The notes below the pieces were generated by a model. The model was not told the origin of the DNA and did not search any database. It saw nothing but the letters and a program-made list of their open reading frames with translations. Source: DUQX01 sp050948825 (GTDB taxonomy: Bacteria; Bacillota; Dethiobacteria; DTU022; UBA8154). From it: 64,000 bases of DNA. Positions 24,628 to 33,095 of the stretch are shown here, piece by piece (the first letter of the stretch is position 1; each line of letters begins with the position of its first letter). The stretch covers positions 248,001 to 312,000 of the forward strand of contig JBMNEO010000003.1 of assembly GCA_050948825.1 (NCBI GenBank). Direction: 5' to 3'. The translations under genes and the position numbers were made by a program.

Positions 24628-25590
24628 TTACTTTGCAGTAAAAATCCTGCGCCCCAGGAAACGGTCCCACTCAGTCCAGGCAGAATTCTTGGCGTTATGA
24701 GTTTTAACCAGCTTTGAAAATTGTTTTAGACGGGCACTGAGCAAATCGGCGTGAAATAACGCAAATGCCTCAAATGTTTGAGGAACCTCGGGCGAGCCCC
24801 ATTCCTTTTCGCCATGATGGCTAATAATCATATGTTCAAGCTTCATTTTGAGATCGTCGGGAAAAGAAGGAACCATCTCGATCATTTTTCTTACTATCCC
24901 CAGCCCTATGGTAATGTGCCCCAAAAGCTTCCCCTTGTCAGTCTGTTCAAAAGTAAAGCTATCGGCATTGTATTCCTCGATTTTCCCGATGTCATGAAAT
25001 ATAGCCGCGGTAATGAGCAGCGAACCATCGATCTCCCCGGGGTACAGTTCTGTCAGGTACTTGCATATTTGAACCACTTCGAGTGTATGATCCAGCAGTC
25101 CGCCCAGATAGTTATGGTGAATGGACTTGGCAGCAGGTGATAGATGAAAACCCTTCACCAGATCCTGGTCATTATAAAAAACTTCCAAAAGCCGGGTTAG
25201 ATGGTTATTGCTAACAGATGATGAAGCAATCTCCAAAAGGCTGCCCCACATTTCATCGGTATCTCTGGGGCAGGTAGCCTGAAAATAACTTCTGTTTATC
25301 TTTTCTTTTTTTACGGTACTGTAATCATTTATTACCAGCTGGGGGCCATTGTAATCTTCCACTTCACCGCTTACAAAAAGCACCTCATCCGGCCGGATAG
25401 GTTCCCTAACCATGGAACTGTTCCAAATAATTCCTTTAATTGTCCCGCTTATATCTCCCAGGAGCAGTTTAATAAAATACTCCCCGTACCTGGAAGGGGC
25501 GGAAAAAGAAAGTGTTTTCTGAGCAACCACAACAAACTGAGAATGAACATGGCTGCCTATTTTTAAATCCTTGACAAATTGCTTCCCCAA
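24628..25590 (-). CDS. yhaM: 3'-5' exoribonuclease YhaM (OB-fold plus HD domain)
   Basis: 320 residues, close to the 314 of B. subtilis YhaM. An N-terminal OB-fold nucleic-acid-binding domain (residues about 10-95) precedes an HD domain with HHNYLGGLLDHTLEVV and IFHDIGKIEEY, then ISHHGEKEWG. The family degrades RNA and single-stranded DNA in a metal-dependent way. Start is TTG with GGAGG seven bases upstream. It follows the terminator of the Wood-Ljungdahl operon, so it has its own transcription. Confidence 0.92.
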   Translation of the reverse strand: MGKQFVKDLKIGSHVHSQFVVVAQKTLSFSAPSRYGEYFIKLLLGDISGTIKGIIWNSSMVREPIRPDEVLFVSGEVEDYNGPQLVINDYSTVKKEKINRSYFQATCPRDTDEMWGSLLEIASSSVSNNHLTRLLEVFYNDQDLVKGFHLSPAAKSIHHNYLGGLLDHTLEVVQICKYLTELYPGEIDGSLLITAAIFHDIGKIEEYNADSFTFEQTDKGKLLGHITIGLGIVRKMIEMVPSFPDDLKMKLEHMIISHHGEKEWGSPEVPQTFEAFALFHADLLSARLKQFSKLVKTHNAKNSAWTEWDRFLGRRIFTAK

Positions 25591-25686
25591 ACAAAGACCT
25601 CCTTTTTATGTAAGATTCTTTATGAACCGTATAAATCCTGCCGAAACAAAAAAAACTTACATTTTTATTACAATCCATCTCATGGC

Positions 25687-25716
25687 AAAAGGCCGTCCTG
25701 GAAGAACGGCCTTTTT
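25687..25716 (-). terminator. terminator at the end of the Wood-Ljungdahl operon
   Basis: Perfect 10-bp stem AAAAGGCCGT / ACGGCCTTTT (25687-25696, 25706-25715), 40 bases beyond the metF stop, with T-rich flanks on both strands. Confidence 0.88.
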
Positions 25717-25755
25717 ATCTTCAACCAAAATATTGCTATCTTAATAATAAATGAG

Positions 25756-26679
25756 CTAATTTACTTTCGGACGAGGATACAGCCCGGCACTTTCAACGAT
25801 TTCCGGTACTATTTCCTCCCAGGCGATTGCCATAACGTGAACACCCGCAACGCCTTCTATCTCCTTCAGGCGTTGGATAGTTTCCACAGCAATCTTAATT
25901 CCCTCTTTTTTCCTGTCCTCTGCACCTTTAATACGGGTAATCAGCTCCTCGGGAACAATCATGCCGGATACATTTTTTTGCATGTAACGAGCGGCACCGA
26001 TTGATTTGATCGGAGTAACCCCGCCCATAATATATGCCTTTTTATGCAGGCCCAGTTCTCTGACCTTCTCCATCCATTTTTCAAAACGATCCAGGTCAAA
26101 AATGCACTGTGTTTGGATAAACTGCGCACCCGCGGCAATCTTTTTGGCCAGGCGCAACGGGCGGTACTCAAACGGATCAGCGAATGGATTGGCCACTGCT
26201 CCGATAAAGATCCTCGGCAGGGGATGCTCCAGTTTTTCACCGCCGACGAAAACACCCTCATCCCGCATATTTTTAACTGCCTGAATAAGCTGCATAGAGT
26301 CAAGATCGAAGACGTTTTTAGCGGCAGGCTCGTTCCCAAACTTGCCATGGTCACCCTGTAAACAGAGAAAATTTCTTACTCCAAAACTAACCGCACCAAG
26401 CAGGTCGCTCTGCAGGCAGATCCTGTTTCTATCCCGGACAGTCATCTGCACATTGGGCTCCAAACCCATTTGTATAAGGCTCGCCGCAACCCCTATACTG
26501 GAAGTACGCACTATCGCTGTTTGGTTATCCGTAATATTATAGGAATCGACATGATTGCGCATTTCCTGTGCATGGTGTTTTAAAGTTTCTATATCAGCAC
26601 TCTTGGGCGGTCCCAGTTCCCCCGTAACTGCAAAGTGACCGCTGCTAAGTACTTTTTCTAGATTACTCTCTATTCTCAA
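25756..26679 (-). CDS. metF: methylenetetrahydrofolate reductase, MetF subunit
   Basis: 307 residues from the TTG at 26677-26679; GGGAGG is nine bases upstream, while the ATG at 26688 abuts that ribosome site. Flavin TIM-barrel fold with VTGELGPPKSAD, CLQGDHGK, FIQTQCIFDLDRFEKW and GGVTPIKSIGAA. It reduces methylene-THF to methyl-THF, the last step of the methyl branch. It overlaps the end of metV by 17 bases, consistent with a MetFV complex as in other acetogens. Confidence 0.95.
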   Translation of the reverse strand: MRIESNLEKVLSSGHFAVTGELGPPKSADIETLKHHAQEMRNHVDSYNITDNQTAIVRTSSIGVAASLIQMGLEPNVQMTVRDRNRICLQSDLLGAVSFGVRNFLCLQGDHGKFGNEPAAKNVFDLDSMQLIQAVKNMRDEGVFVGGEKLEHPLPRIFIGAVANPFADPFEYRPLRLAKKIAAGAQFIQTQCIFDLDRFEKWMEKVRELGLHKKAYIMGGVTPIKSIGAARYMQKNVSGMIVPEELITRIKGAEDRKKEGIKIAVETIQRLKEIEGVAGVHVMAIAWEEIVPEIVESAGLYPRPKVN

Positions 26680-27352
26680 GCCTGACATCCTCCCTTACAA
26701 TAGTTCTCGGGCCTCCGTGGTGGGAAGCAGACCAATCCTTCGGGGGCTGGATTGCGTCCATTCTCTCCGATATGCCCATTTTTGAAAGACGCTCATAAAT
26801 AAGGTGCCAGGCACAGTCAATGTCTTTATTGACTTCGCACTTGCCGTCCTGGGAACCGCCGCAAGGCCCATTGAGCATACTCTTGGCGCAACGCGTAATT
26901 GGGCAGATGCCCATGGTTAAATCCAGGACACAATTGCCACATCCCAGGCAGTTTTCTTTCCAAACGCCCTGCTCCAGGGGATAACCCATAAACTTTGTAT
27001 TTAGTCCCGGAAGGAAAATTTTATCCGGAAGCCGTGCAGTCATTGTCTGTACACCTACACCGCAGGCCAGGGAAAGAATAGCATCATATTCGGCCAGTTT
27101 TTCAGCATAATCATCAATGTATTCATACTCACATTGACGCAGAAGTGTATGTGTGCTGATTTCCCAATCTTTACCCTCTTTTTGACTGAGCAAAGAAAGA
27201 GCAGCTGCTGTCTCAGTTGCTTCCTTTTCGCCTCCCGCCAGACATACGGTAACACAGGTGCCGCAGCCTAAAATACATATTTTCCGGAAAGGTTCCAGCA
27301 TCTTGGAGATTTCTGCCAATGGTTTTCGTTCACCAACTATCATTTCTCTCAC
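26663..27352 (-). CDS. metV: MetV, zinc/Fe-S partner of methylene-THF reductase
   Basis: 229 residues. The N-terminal part has CILGCGTCVTVCLAGGEKE; the C-terminal part has ENCLGCGNCVLDLTMGICPITRCAKSML (read as separate Cys motifs) and NGPCGG. These match the MetV subunit that accompanies MetF in acetogens such as Moorella. It probably accepts electrons for the reductase. Coding overlap with metF and location after acsE support the pairing. Confidence 0.9.
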   Translation of the reverse strand: MREMIVGERKPLAEISKMLEPFRKICILGCGTCVTVCLAGGEKEATETAAALSLLSQKEGKDWEISTHTLLRQCEYEYIDDYAEKLAEYDAILSLACGVGVQTMTARLPDKIFLPGLNTKFMGYPLEQGVWKENCLGCGNCVLDLTMGICPITRCAKSMLNGPCGGSQDGKCEVNKDIDCAWHLIYERLSKMGISERMDAIQPPKDWSASHHGGPRTIVREDVRLENRE

Positions 27353-27396
27353 CTTCCCTCTTCATAAAACAGATTCCAGCTTTTGTTACTGTGTAT

Positions 27397-28191
27397 TTAC
27401 TGATTTTGTGACTTGAATACATCGACATATGAGTCGCAGTATATGTCCATATTCAGTACGACTCTGGCAGTTGCAACGGAAGCAACCAGCTCTTCATCAC
27501 ACGCATCGGCGATAGCTGAATCCAGGCCGCAGGCCATTGCCATAACCGCAAAAACACGGTTAATTAACTCCCTGTTCTTGGTTCCCTGAGAGATGTTGCT
27601 TAAACCAACCGTCGTTTTAGGCGGCGGATCAGAGAGCATTTTAATCTGTCTCAGCGTCTCAAAAACTTCTGGGCCGTGATCCTGTCCCACATTGCAGGGT
27701 AAAACCAGAGGATCTATATAAAGATTATCAATAGGCACACCATAAGCATCACAGTTGGCTACTAGTTCCATAGCCAGGGCTACGCGGCTCTCCGCATCCT
27801 TGGGAATGCCTTCTTCGTTCATCGCCAGGCCGATTACCTCAGCGTTATACTTGCTGGCCAGTGTAAAAATCCTATCCATTTTCTCCTGAATAGCCGGAAC
27901 GGAATTGATCATCGCCGGTTGTTTGCAGAGCTCAAGGCCGGCTTCAATAGCATCGTAGTCAGTAGAATCCAGGCATAAAGGCAGTTTGCTGGCTTCCTGA
28001 GTAACCTCCACCAGCCATTTCATTGCCGAGACACGGTCGGCAACCGCAGGCCCCACATTGAGATCCAGATAGCCTGCCCCCATGGCTTCCTGCTTCTTGG
28101 CCCATTCTATAACAGCACGGGGATCTTTTTCGCGTATAGCATTGGCTATATCGCGAAACATACCGTTGATCCTCTCACCAATAATGATCAT
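27397..28191 (-). CDS. acsE: methyl-THF:corrinoid/iron-sulfur protein methyltransferase
   Basis: 264 residues from the ATG at 28189-28191 with GGGAGG seven bases upstream. The sequence MIIIGERINGMFRDI and later LDLNVGPAV, PLCLDSTD, AMINSV, YIDPLVLP, VGLSNIS are typical of the pterin-binding methyltransferase AcsE. It moves the methyl group from methyl-THF to the cobalt of the corrinoid protein AcsCD. It sits between acsD and metV; the 142-base gap to acsD holds an AT-only hairpin. Confidence 0.96.
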   Translation of the reverse strand: MIIIGERINGMFRDIANAIREKDPRAVIEWAKKQEAMGAGYLDLNVGPAVADRVSAMKWLVEVTQEASKLPLCLDSTDYDAIEAGLELCKQPAMINSVPAIQEKMDRIFTLASKYNAEVIGLAMNEEGIPKDAESRVALAMELVANCDAYGVPIDNLYIDPLVLPCNVGQDHGPEVFETLRQIKMLSDPPPKTTVGLSNISQGTKNRELINRVFAVMAMACGLDSAIADACDEELVASVATARVVLNMDIYCDSYVDVFKSQNQ

Positions 28192-28296
28192 TTTCAAACC
28201 TCCCTTTGTTTTCCTAAGGAAATAATCAGTCTCCAACAAACAAACAATTGGAAGTAAGCCAATAATAAACCACCATTACAGGATAGTGTTCATTGT

Positions 28297-28320
28297 ATAA
28301 TTATTAGATTGAATAATTAT
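28297..28320 (-). other. AT-only hairpin between acsD and acsE
   Basis: ATAATTATT and AATAATTAT (28297-28305, 28312-28320) pair perfectly around a 6-base loop. The stem is weak, with no GC pairs, and lies 13 bases after the acsD stop codon within the operon. It may be an RNA-processing or attenuation element, or chance. Confidence 0.4.
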
Positions 28321-28333
28321 TTAAATGAAACCT

Positions 28334-29308
28334 TTAATTGTTATCCTGCATCATATCGTCAATCAGTTTCTTGACCAGCCCCACAGCTTTGGGATTACGC
28401 ATTACCAGAATATCCATCCCTGCCTGGAGCAATGCACCGGCTGTAGCGGCCTCCCAGCCTATGGAACGCTCTTCCTGGCAGCCCCACCCCGGCTGCTCCT
28501 CCTCAGAAATAAAAGATTCTTTTTTACTCCAGACCTCATGACCAACATTTGCTATAGTGGGCATGGCCAGCATCCGATCGCCTTGCAGGGCACCAAAACG
28601 GGCTCTTTCCATGATGGAATAGCTGTACTCGATACCATAACCCAGGGAGGCAACGGTGGGATCAATTACAATCCGGTCCAGAAGAGGTGTACTCATTTCA
28701 GCAATTAAAATATTTAACTGCTTGGCGATATTAATATCAATGGGAGACTGTGCAATTACGCAATGTTTATAGGCCATGGCGGCGCTGGCAACCGACTTAT
28801 AATTATCCTGCTCTGCAACTCCCAGGAGCAAGTTTTCCCCTTCCGCAGCTTCGGCCAGGGGGCCGATGATCGTGTTATCCTTCTCCGCCTTTCCGCAACC
28901 ATAAATAATCAGCGGAACCCCTACAGCTTCCAGGACTTTTTTTAGCGTAGCGATACAATCCTCAGCTGAGGCATCCTTGATATCCGGATCCGCGCTTTTA
29001 AAGCGTACAGCGATTAGATCTGCCCCGTACTCTTCAACGCACTTTTTCGCCCAGGCTCCGGGATCGTTGTATACATCTTCAAAAAAACTCTTCAGGCCGG
29101 CAGGCCATTCTTCGGGAACAATGTCCCATATTTCCATGGCAACCAGGGGGCGATTGGGAATCTCCCCTTCGAAATGGAGAAAGGGCAGTGCGCTTTCCCC
29201 GCCGACTTTAAGAGTATGGCTACGAGTTCCACCCTCTTCTTTAGTCGCTCCCAGTACAACTTCTCGAACCTGGCTTCTATATTTTTCTTTAAAAAGCTCT
29301 ACAGCCAT
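28334..29308 (-). CDS. acsD: corrinoid/iron-sulfur protein, small subunit
   Basis: 324 residues from the ATG at 29306-29308 with GAAAGGAG upstream (the frame runs open to 29467 but overlaps acsC there). TIM-barrel protein with AMEIWDIVPEEWP, ADLIAVRFKSADPD, and the C-terminal VWSKKESF and GWGCQEERSIGWE segments of the family. Forms with AcsC the corrinoid methyl carrier between AcsE and acetyl-CoA synthase. Confidence 0.95.
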   Translation of the reverse strand: MAVELFKEKYRSQVREVVLGATKEEGGTRSHTLKVGGESALPFLHFEGEIPNRPLVAMEIWDIVPEEWPAGLKSFFEDVYNDPGAWAKKCVEEYGADLIAVRFKSADPDIKDASAEDCIATLKKVLEAVGVPLIIYGCGKAEKDNTIIGPLAEAAEGENLLLGVAEQDNYKSVASAAMAYKHCVIAQSPIDINIAKQLNILIAEMSTPLLDRIVIDPTVASLGYGIEYSYSIMERARFGALQGDRMLAMPTIANVGHEVWSKKESFISEEEQPGWGCQEERSIGWEAATAGALLQAGMDILVMRNPKAVGLVKKLIDDMMQDNN

Positions 29309-29397
29309 CGCTCTTCTCCTTTCGTACCTTTTAATGTAATACCCCTTTAACCGGCGTTCTCCGGCCAGTTGAAACGGTATGATCAATAAATACTGCC

Positions 29398-30726
29398 TTA
29401 GGCAAATCTTTCTTTGGCAAACTTCTGAATCCCGGCGGACTCTCTCGGTCCGACGATGACGTCCCATCCGGACTCATCTTCAAGTTTTCCTTTAAGGACA
29501 GCGACTGCCCCGGGGATAACAATTTGCTTATGTTTCACTTTCCCTTCCATACCCAGGTCTTTAATGGCTGCGGCAATCTTTTCAGCAGTAAACTTATTGT
29601 CTGCATAAGCCGTTAAAACAGAAATCCCGCCGGTATCAACGGAGATAATATAACTGGGAATGCGGGTTGCATCTACTTCACCCTCCACCAGGAAATAGGT
29701 GAGAGAGAAATTGGTAGTACAATAAACGGGAGAGTTCTCATTTGCTTCTCCTATTTCGTGCAGCCCGGGCTCAACAGCAACCGGCTTTTGGGGATCGGTG
29801 TAAACATTTGCCCTCCAGCTTAAGAGGGGGAGCAAAAGTTCTTTTTTTGTAGTATTTAAGACAACAAGCCCTGTATATTTGGCGACATAGGTTACCGCCT
29901 GCATCATTTCCTCCTGCGGATCATCCTTGCTGGTAAAGACCATTGTCGGATAACCAAAAGGACGGAATTTTTTCCTCACGGCCAGGCGGCGAATCTGGGT
30001 CATATCCTCCAGAACTTTTGCAGTATCGCGGGAGCCGGGATCGAGAACCAGTTCACGGTAACCGAGGGCAACTATCTTCTCCACCAGTTCCGCCAAATCA
30101 TCAAGGTTTTCGCCCTTCACAGCCAGGGGGCAGCCGTTTGCTTTGGCCAGTTCAGTCATCTTTTCATAGTTATCCTTGTCCGCGGCATAAATAACCGGCT
30201 TGCGTTCCTTAAGGACCTGCAGCGCACCTTCCATAGCGGCAACATCAGCTGTAACGAGGGTAAAGTTTTTCTGTGTTTTGGCAGCAGCTTTTTCAGCAGC
30301 GGCTTTAAAGGCTACAGCATCACCTGAAGCGTTGATGAGCGCGACCATATCAACCTCATAATGTTGACCCACGCGATCAAAGGCCAGTCCATTAATAGCA
30401 TCGATTTTGGCATCAATATCTTCATTATCGTTAACTGCAATAGCGACTACCGTCGGGTGATTAAAGCGCTTATCATGGCGGAAGATCTCCGTTTCATCCC
30501 CCATCTCAAGCACATTGTCCCCGCTGCCTGCTTTTACCAGGCGAATTGGGGGAGCAGCAGCAGAAGAAAGGGCCTCCTTCGCCTCATCAGAAACATCAGG
30601 ACAGCTATCCAGAGAAGTCTTGCCATTTGCCAGGGCCATAGCAAAAGCCAGACAGGTTGGAAAACCACATTTCTTGCAGTTGGTTTTCGGCAAATGCTTA
30701 AAGATCTCTAATCCTGTTAAACCCAT
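29398..30726 (-). CDS. acsC: corrinoid/iron-sulfur protein, large subunit
   Basis: 442 residues from the ATG at 30724-30726 (GGAG eight bases upstream). The N-terminal Fe-S domain has Cys17, 20, 25 and 42 (NCKKCGFPTC, then SCPD), the ligands of the 4Fe-4S cluster used for reductive activation of cobalt. The middle is a TIM barrel and the C-terminal part binds the corrinoid. It partners AcsD, encoded 89 bases downstream. Confidence 0.95.
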   Translation of the reverse strand: MGLTGLEIFKHLPKTNCKKCGFPTCLAFAMALANGKTSLDSCPDVSDEAKEALSSAAAPPIRLVKAGSGDNVLEMGDETEIFRHDKRFNHPTVVAIAVNDNEDIDAKIDAINGLAFDRVGQHYEVDMVALINASGDAVAFKAAAEKAAAKTQKNFTLVTADVAAMEGALQVLKERKPVIYAADKDNYEKMTELAKANGCPLAVKGENLDDLAELVEKIVALGYRELVLDPGSRDTAKVLEDMTQIRRLAVRKKFRPFGYPTMVFTSKDDPQEEMMQAVTYVAKYTGLVVLNTTKKELLLPLLSWRANVYTDPQKPVAVEPGLHEIGEANENSPVYCTTNFSLTYFLVEGEVDATRIPSYIISVDTGGISVLTAYADNKFTAEKIAAAIKDLGMEGKVKHKQIVIPGAVAVLKGKLEDESGWDVIVGPRESAGIQKFAKERFA

Positions 30727-30844
30727 TTTGTCGACTCCTTTCACTTTTTGTTTTATACAGATGAAATTCCCACAGACTTCATCGCAAAGCTCCATCTACG
30801 GGATCATCTTTACAATTGTATAAACAACTTGTATTTATATCTAT

Positions 30845-33061
30845 TTACATCAAAGGTTCCATGGTTAATGCAGGGTGTCCCTTTTCTTCCAGGAAGGGCA
30901 GGATCTCCTCCGCCGTCTCTCCAATGGTTTCGTCGGCAATCTTATCCACGAAATCGGCTCCAAGCCCCTGCGCTTCAGCAGATTTTCTCAGGTCATCACC
31001 CAGCCAATCCTTCAACTCTTTGGGCATCCAGACCAGACGGCCCAGGCCACCATCAGCGCTTATGAACTTCCTGCTGATGACGAAGGTACGCCCGTGGCCC
31101 ATAAAGCCCGGAGTTTGTAACCCGCCGCCCACAGAGCCGGCCAGGGTAGAGAAGTTCATCCCGCAGGGGGTCATACCACCGTGCTCGCGGGTAGTAATCA
31201 TTACACCGTTGGCTTCGGGGACAATACCCATAATGCATTCAAAACACCCGCAGGATGTCATCGGCCGGTCGATAAAGGAGTACATTGAGCACTCCTCAAT
31301 ACTCCGGTTAGAGTTGGTATAAATAAATTCGTTTACCGATTCCCAGATCCCCTTAACCTCATCGATAATACCTTCTTTTTTGATCGGCTGGTTGGGACCG
31401 GTGGGGTCGATCTCGTTCGAAGCTTTACCATCGAGCCAGCTCACGGCACCGCATAACCCCAGGCGCTCCGGTGTTACCACGCAGACGTGGTTGGGTGCAA
31501 AGGACTGGCAGAGGGTGCAGGAATAAAAAACATCTACAGACTCGTCGGTAAGCCCGGCCAGACGGGCGTCACGTTCAGCATATACCTTTCTGGCTTCTTC
31601 CAGCTTTTCTTCCACCATCTTCTGATCTGTGTAGATCGTTACCTGGACGCGGTCCACAATAGCCGGAAACTCGTCTTTGAACTTGGCGATAAGCAGGTCG
31701 CCATAGTGACGGAACTTAAAGCCCTTGGCAACACAATCCTTGCTTACGCGATACCAGCAGGTATTCCGCTGTCCGGTATGCCAGAGGCCCTCGCCGTAGT
31801 TTACAAAGTCATGGATACGGCGCTCCAGAACGCCCTCAAAGTCTTCCTGCATTTTACGGCCGTAAATCTTGACATAAAGACCGCCGCTGATGGCTGCCCC
31901 TTCTTGAACCTCGTCCACATCGGGGCCGATTACTTCTACTTTCCCGTCATCGATTTCGCTTTCCCCGACCATCTTCACCAGCTCAAAGGACGGAGTACGG
32001 CCGCCGCCGAACTCCAGGTACATATCCTTCTTGCGGATCGCCTCTCCTTCAAAAGCGGGGGCAACAGTAAACGGCACGGGAATATCGAGGATTTTCAATT
32101 TGATCCCGCGGACTTCCAGTGCCACCTGAACCATAGTATCGTAATCGGGATGAGAGATATACCAGTTGGGAATCTGCTCATCTTCAGGAAGCTCGTGATC
32201 AACCAGGACAGGGAACCCGAGGAAGATGGCGGCAAAATGCGCCGCTATCTGCACTTCATCCCTTTCACCGAAATGCAGCACAAATGCCCGCACACGGCGC
32301 CGCTGGTAGTCACGCTGTTCTTCCCTCAGCCCGGGGGTAATCCCGCCAAAAGCAAGACCGGCACGCAAAGCATAGTTTACCGCGTGTATAACCTGTGTAA
32401 AGTTACCCAGTGTAAAGGTAATAAAGTCAATACCCAGTTTCAGACCCGCTTCGATCGCCTGGTCCACAACCTCGTAAGCCATAAAGATCATGAAACCTTT
32501 GGCCTGCAGGTCGCTGACGATCTTCGCCAGGGCTTCCGTAGATTTGGCTTTACCCACCAGTACCGCCTGGCCGGGGATTGTCCAGTCCACCAGGAGGATC
32601 CCATAGCGGCGAACTACCGGGTCGCCTAAAAATCCGGTCCAGGGAGAAACGTGGAGATCTTCACCCTTCAGGTAACGCAGAGCTTCAATTATTTCAGCGG
32701 CATAGGCCGTTGATTCACCGCATAGCCGGGCATTGTAGAAATTTAGCTCTTCTTTAATCTGGTTGCGCATGCGGTTTAAAATGGGAACCAGCTCGCCCAG
32801 CTTGGTTACTTTCTCACCGCTTAAGTTCATAATTACGGGCAGGTAATATCCCGTATCGGGATAACCTACAGGATGCTCGGGACCATAGCGCTTAATCGCC
32901 TGGTTGAGCAAAATTTCAGCATAACTGGTAGCAATAATCGCCCCATCATATGCTTTCTGGAATAATGGTAGCGGCGGCTTGGATTCATCTATGACACCGT
33001 CGTATATTTCTTCAAAGGAATTTTCCCATTCTCTGCTCCTTACACCACTATCTGTGGTCAT
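30845..33061 (-). CDS. acsB: acetyl-CoA synthase (CODH/ACS alpha subunit)
   Basis: 738 residues, nine longer than the Moorella enzyme. The A-cluster ligands are all present: Cys515, 518, 527 and 537 (SCTLCQSFAPNHVC then GLCG) for the 4Fe-4S cluster, and Cys604-Gly-Cys606 (TSCGCFECI) for the distal nickel. It condenses CO from CODH, a methyl group from AcsCD and CoA into acetyl-CoA. Ribosome site AAAGGAGG. It follows acsA by 34 bases, as usual. The gene is fully intact, unlike its neighbour. Confidence 0.97.
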   Translation of the reverse strand: MTTDSGVRSREWENSFEEIYDGVIDESKPPLPLFQKAYDGAIIATSYAEILLNQAIKRYGPEHPVGYPDTGYYLPVIMNLSGEKVTKLGELVPILNRMRNQIKEELNFYNARLCGESTAYAAEIIEALRYLKGEDLHVSPWTGFLGDPVVRRYGILLVDWTIPGQAVLVGKAKSTEALAKIVSDLQAKGFMIFMAYEVVDQAIEAGLKLGIDFITFTLGNFTQVIHAVNYALRAGLAFGGITPGLREEQRDYQRRRVRAFVLHFGERDEVQIAAHFAAIFLGFPVLVDHELPEDEQIPNWYISHPDYDTMVQVALEVRGIKLKILDIPVPFTVAPAFEGEAIRKKDMYLEFGGGRTPSFELVKMVGESEIDDGKVEVIGPDVDEVQEGAAISGGLYVKIYGRKMQEDFEGVLERRIHDFVNYGEGLWHTGQRNTCWYRVSKDCVAKGFKFRHYGDLLIAKFKDEFPAIVDRVQVTIYTDQKMVEEKLEEARKVYAERDARLAGLTDESVDVFYSCTLCQSFAPNHVCVVTPERLGLCGAVSWLDGKASNEIDPTGPNQPIKKEGIIDEVKGIWESVNEFIYTNSNRSIEECSMYSFIDRPMTSCGCFECIMGIVPEANGVMITTREHGGMTPCGMNFSTLAGSVGGGLQTPGFMGHGRTFVISRKFISADGGLGRLVWMPKELKDWLGDDLRKSAEAQGLGADFVDKIADETIGETAEEILPFLEEKGHPALTMEPLM

Positions 33062-33095
33062 CTGCTCTTACCTCCTTTTTTTACGTGGTTTTATA

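Noticed and set aside
31487..32629. 380-codon open frame on the plus strand, antisense to acsB
   Set aside because: It lies wholly inside the intact acsB gene, has no ribosome site of note and its composition mirrors the codon bias of acsB. It is a shadow frame.
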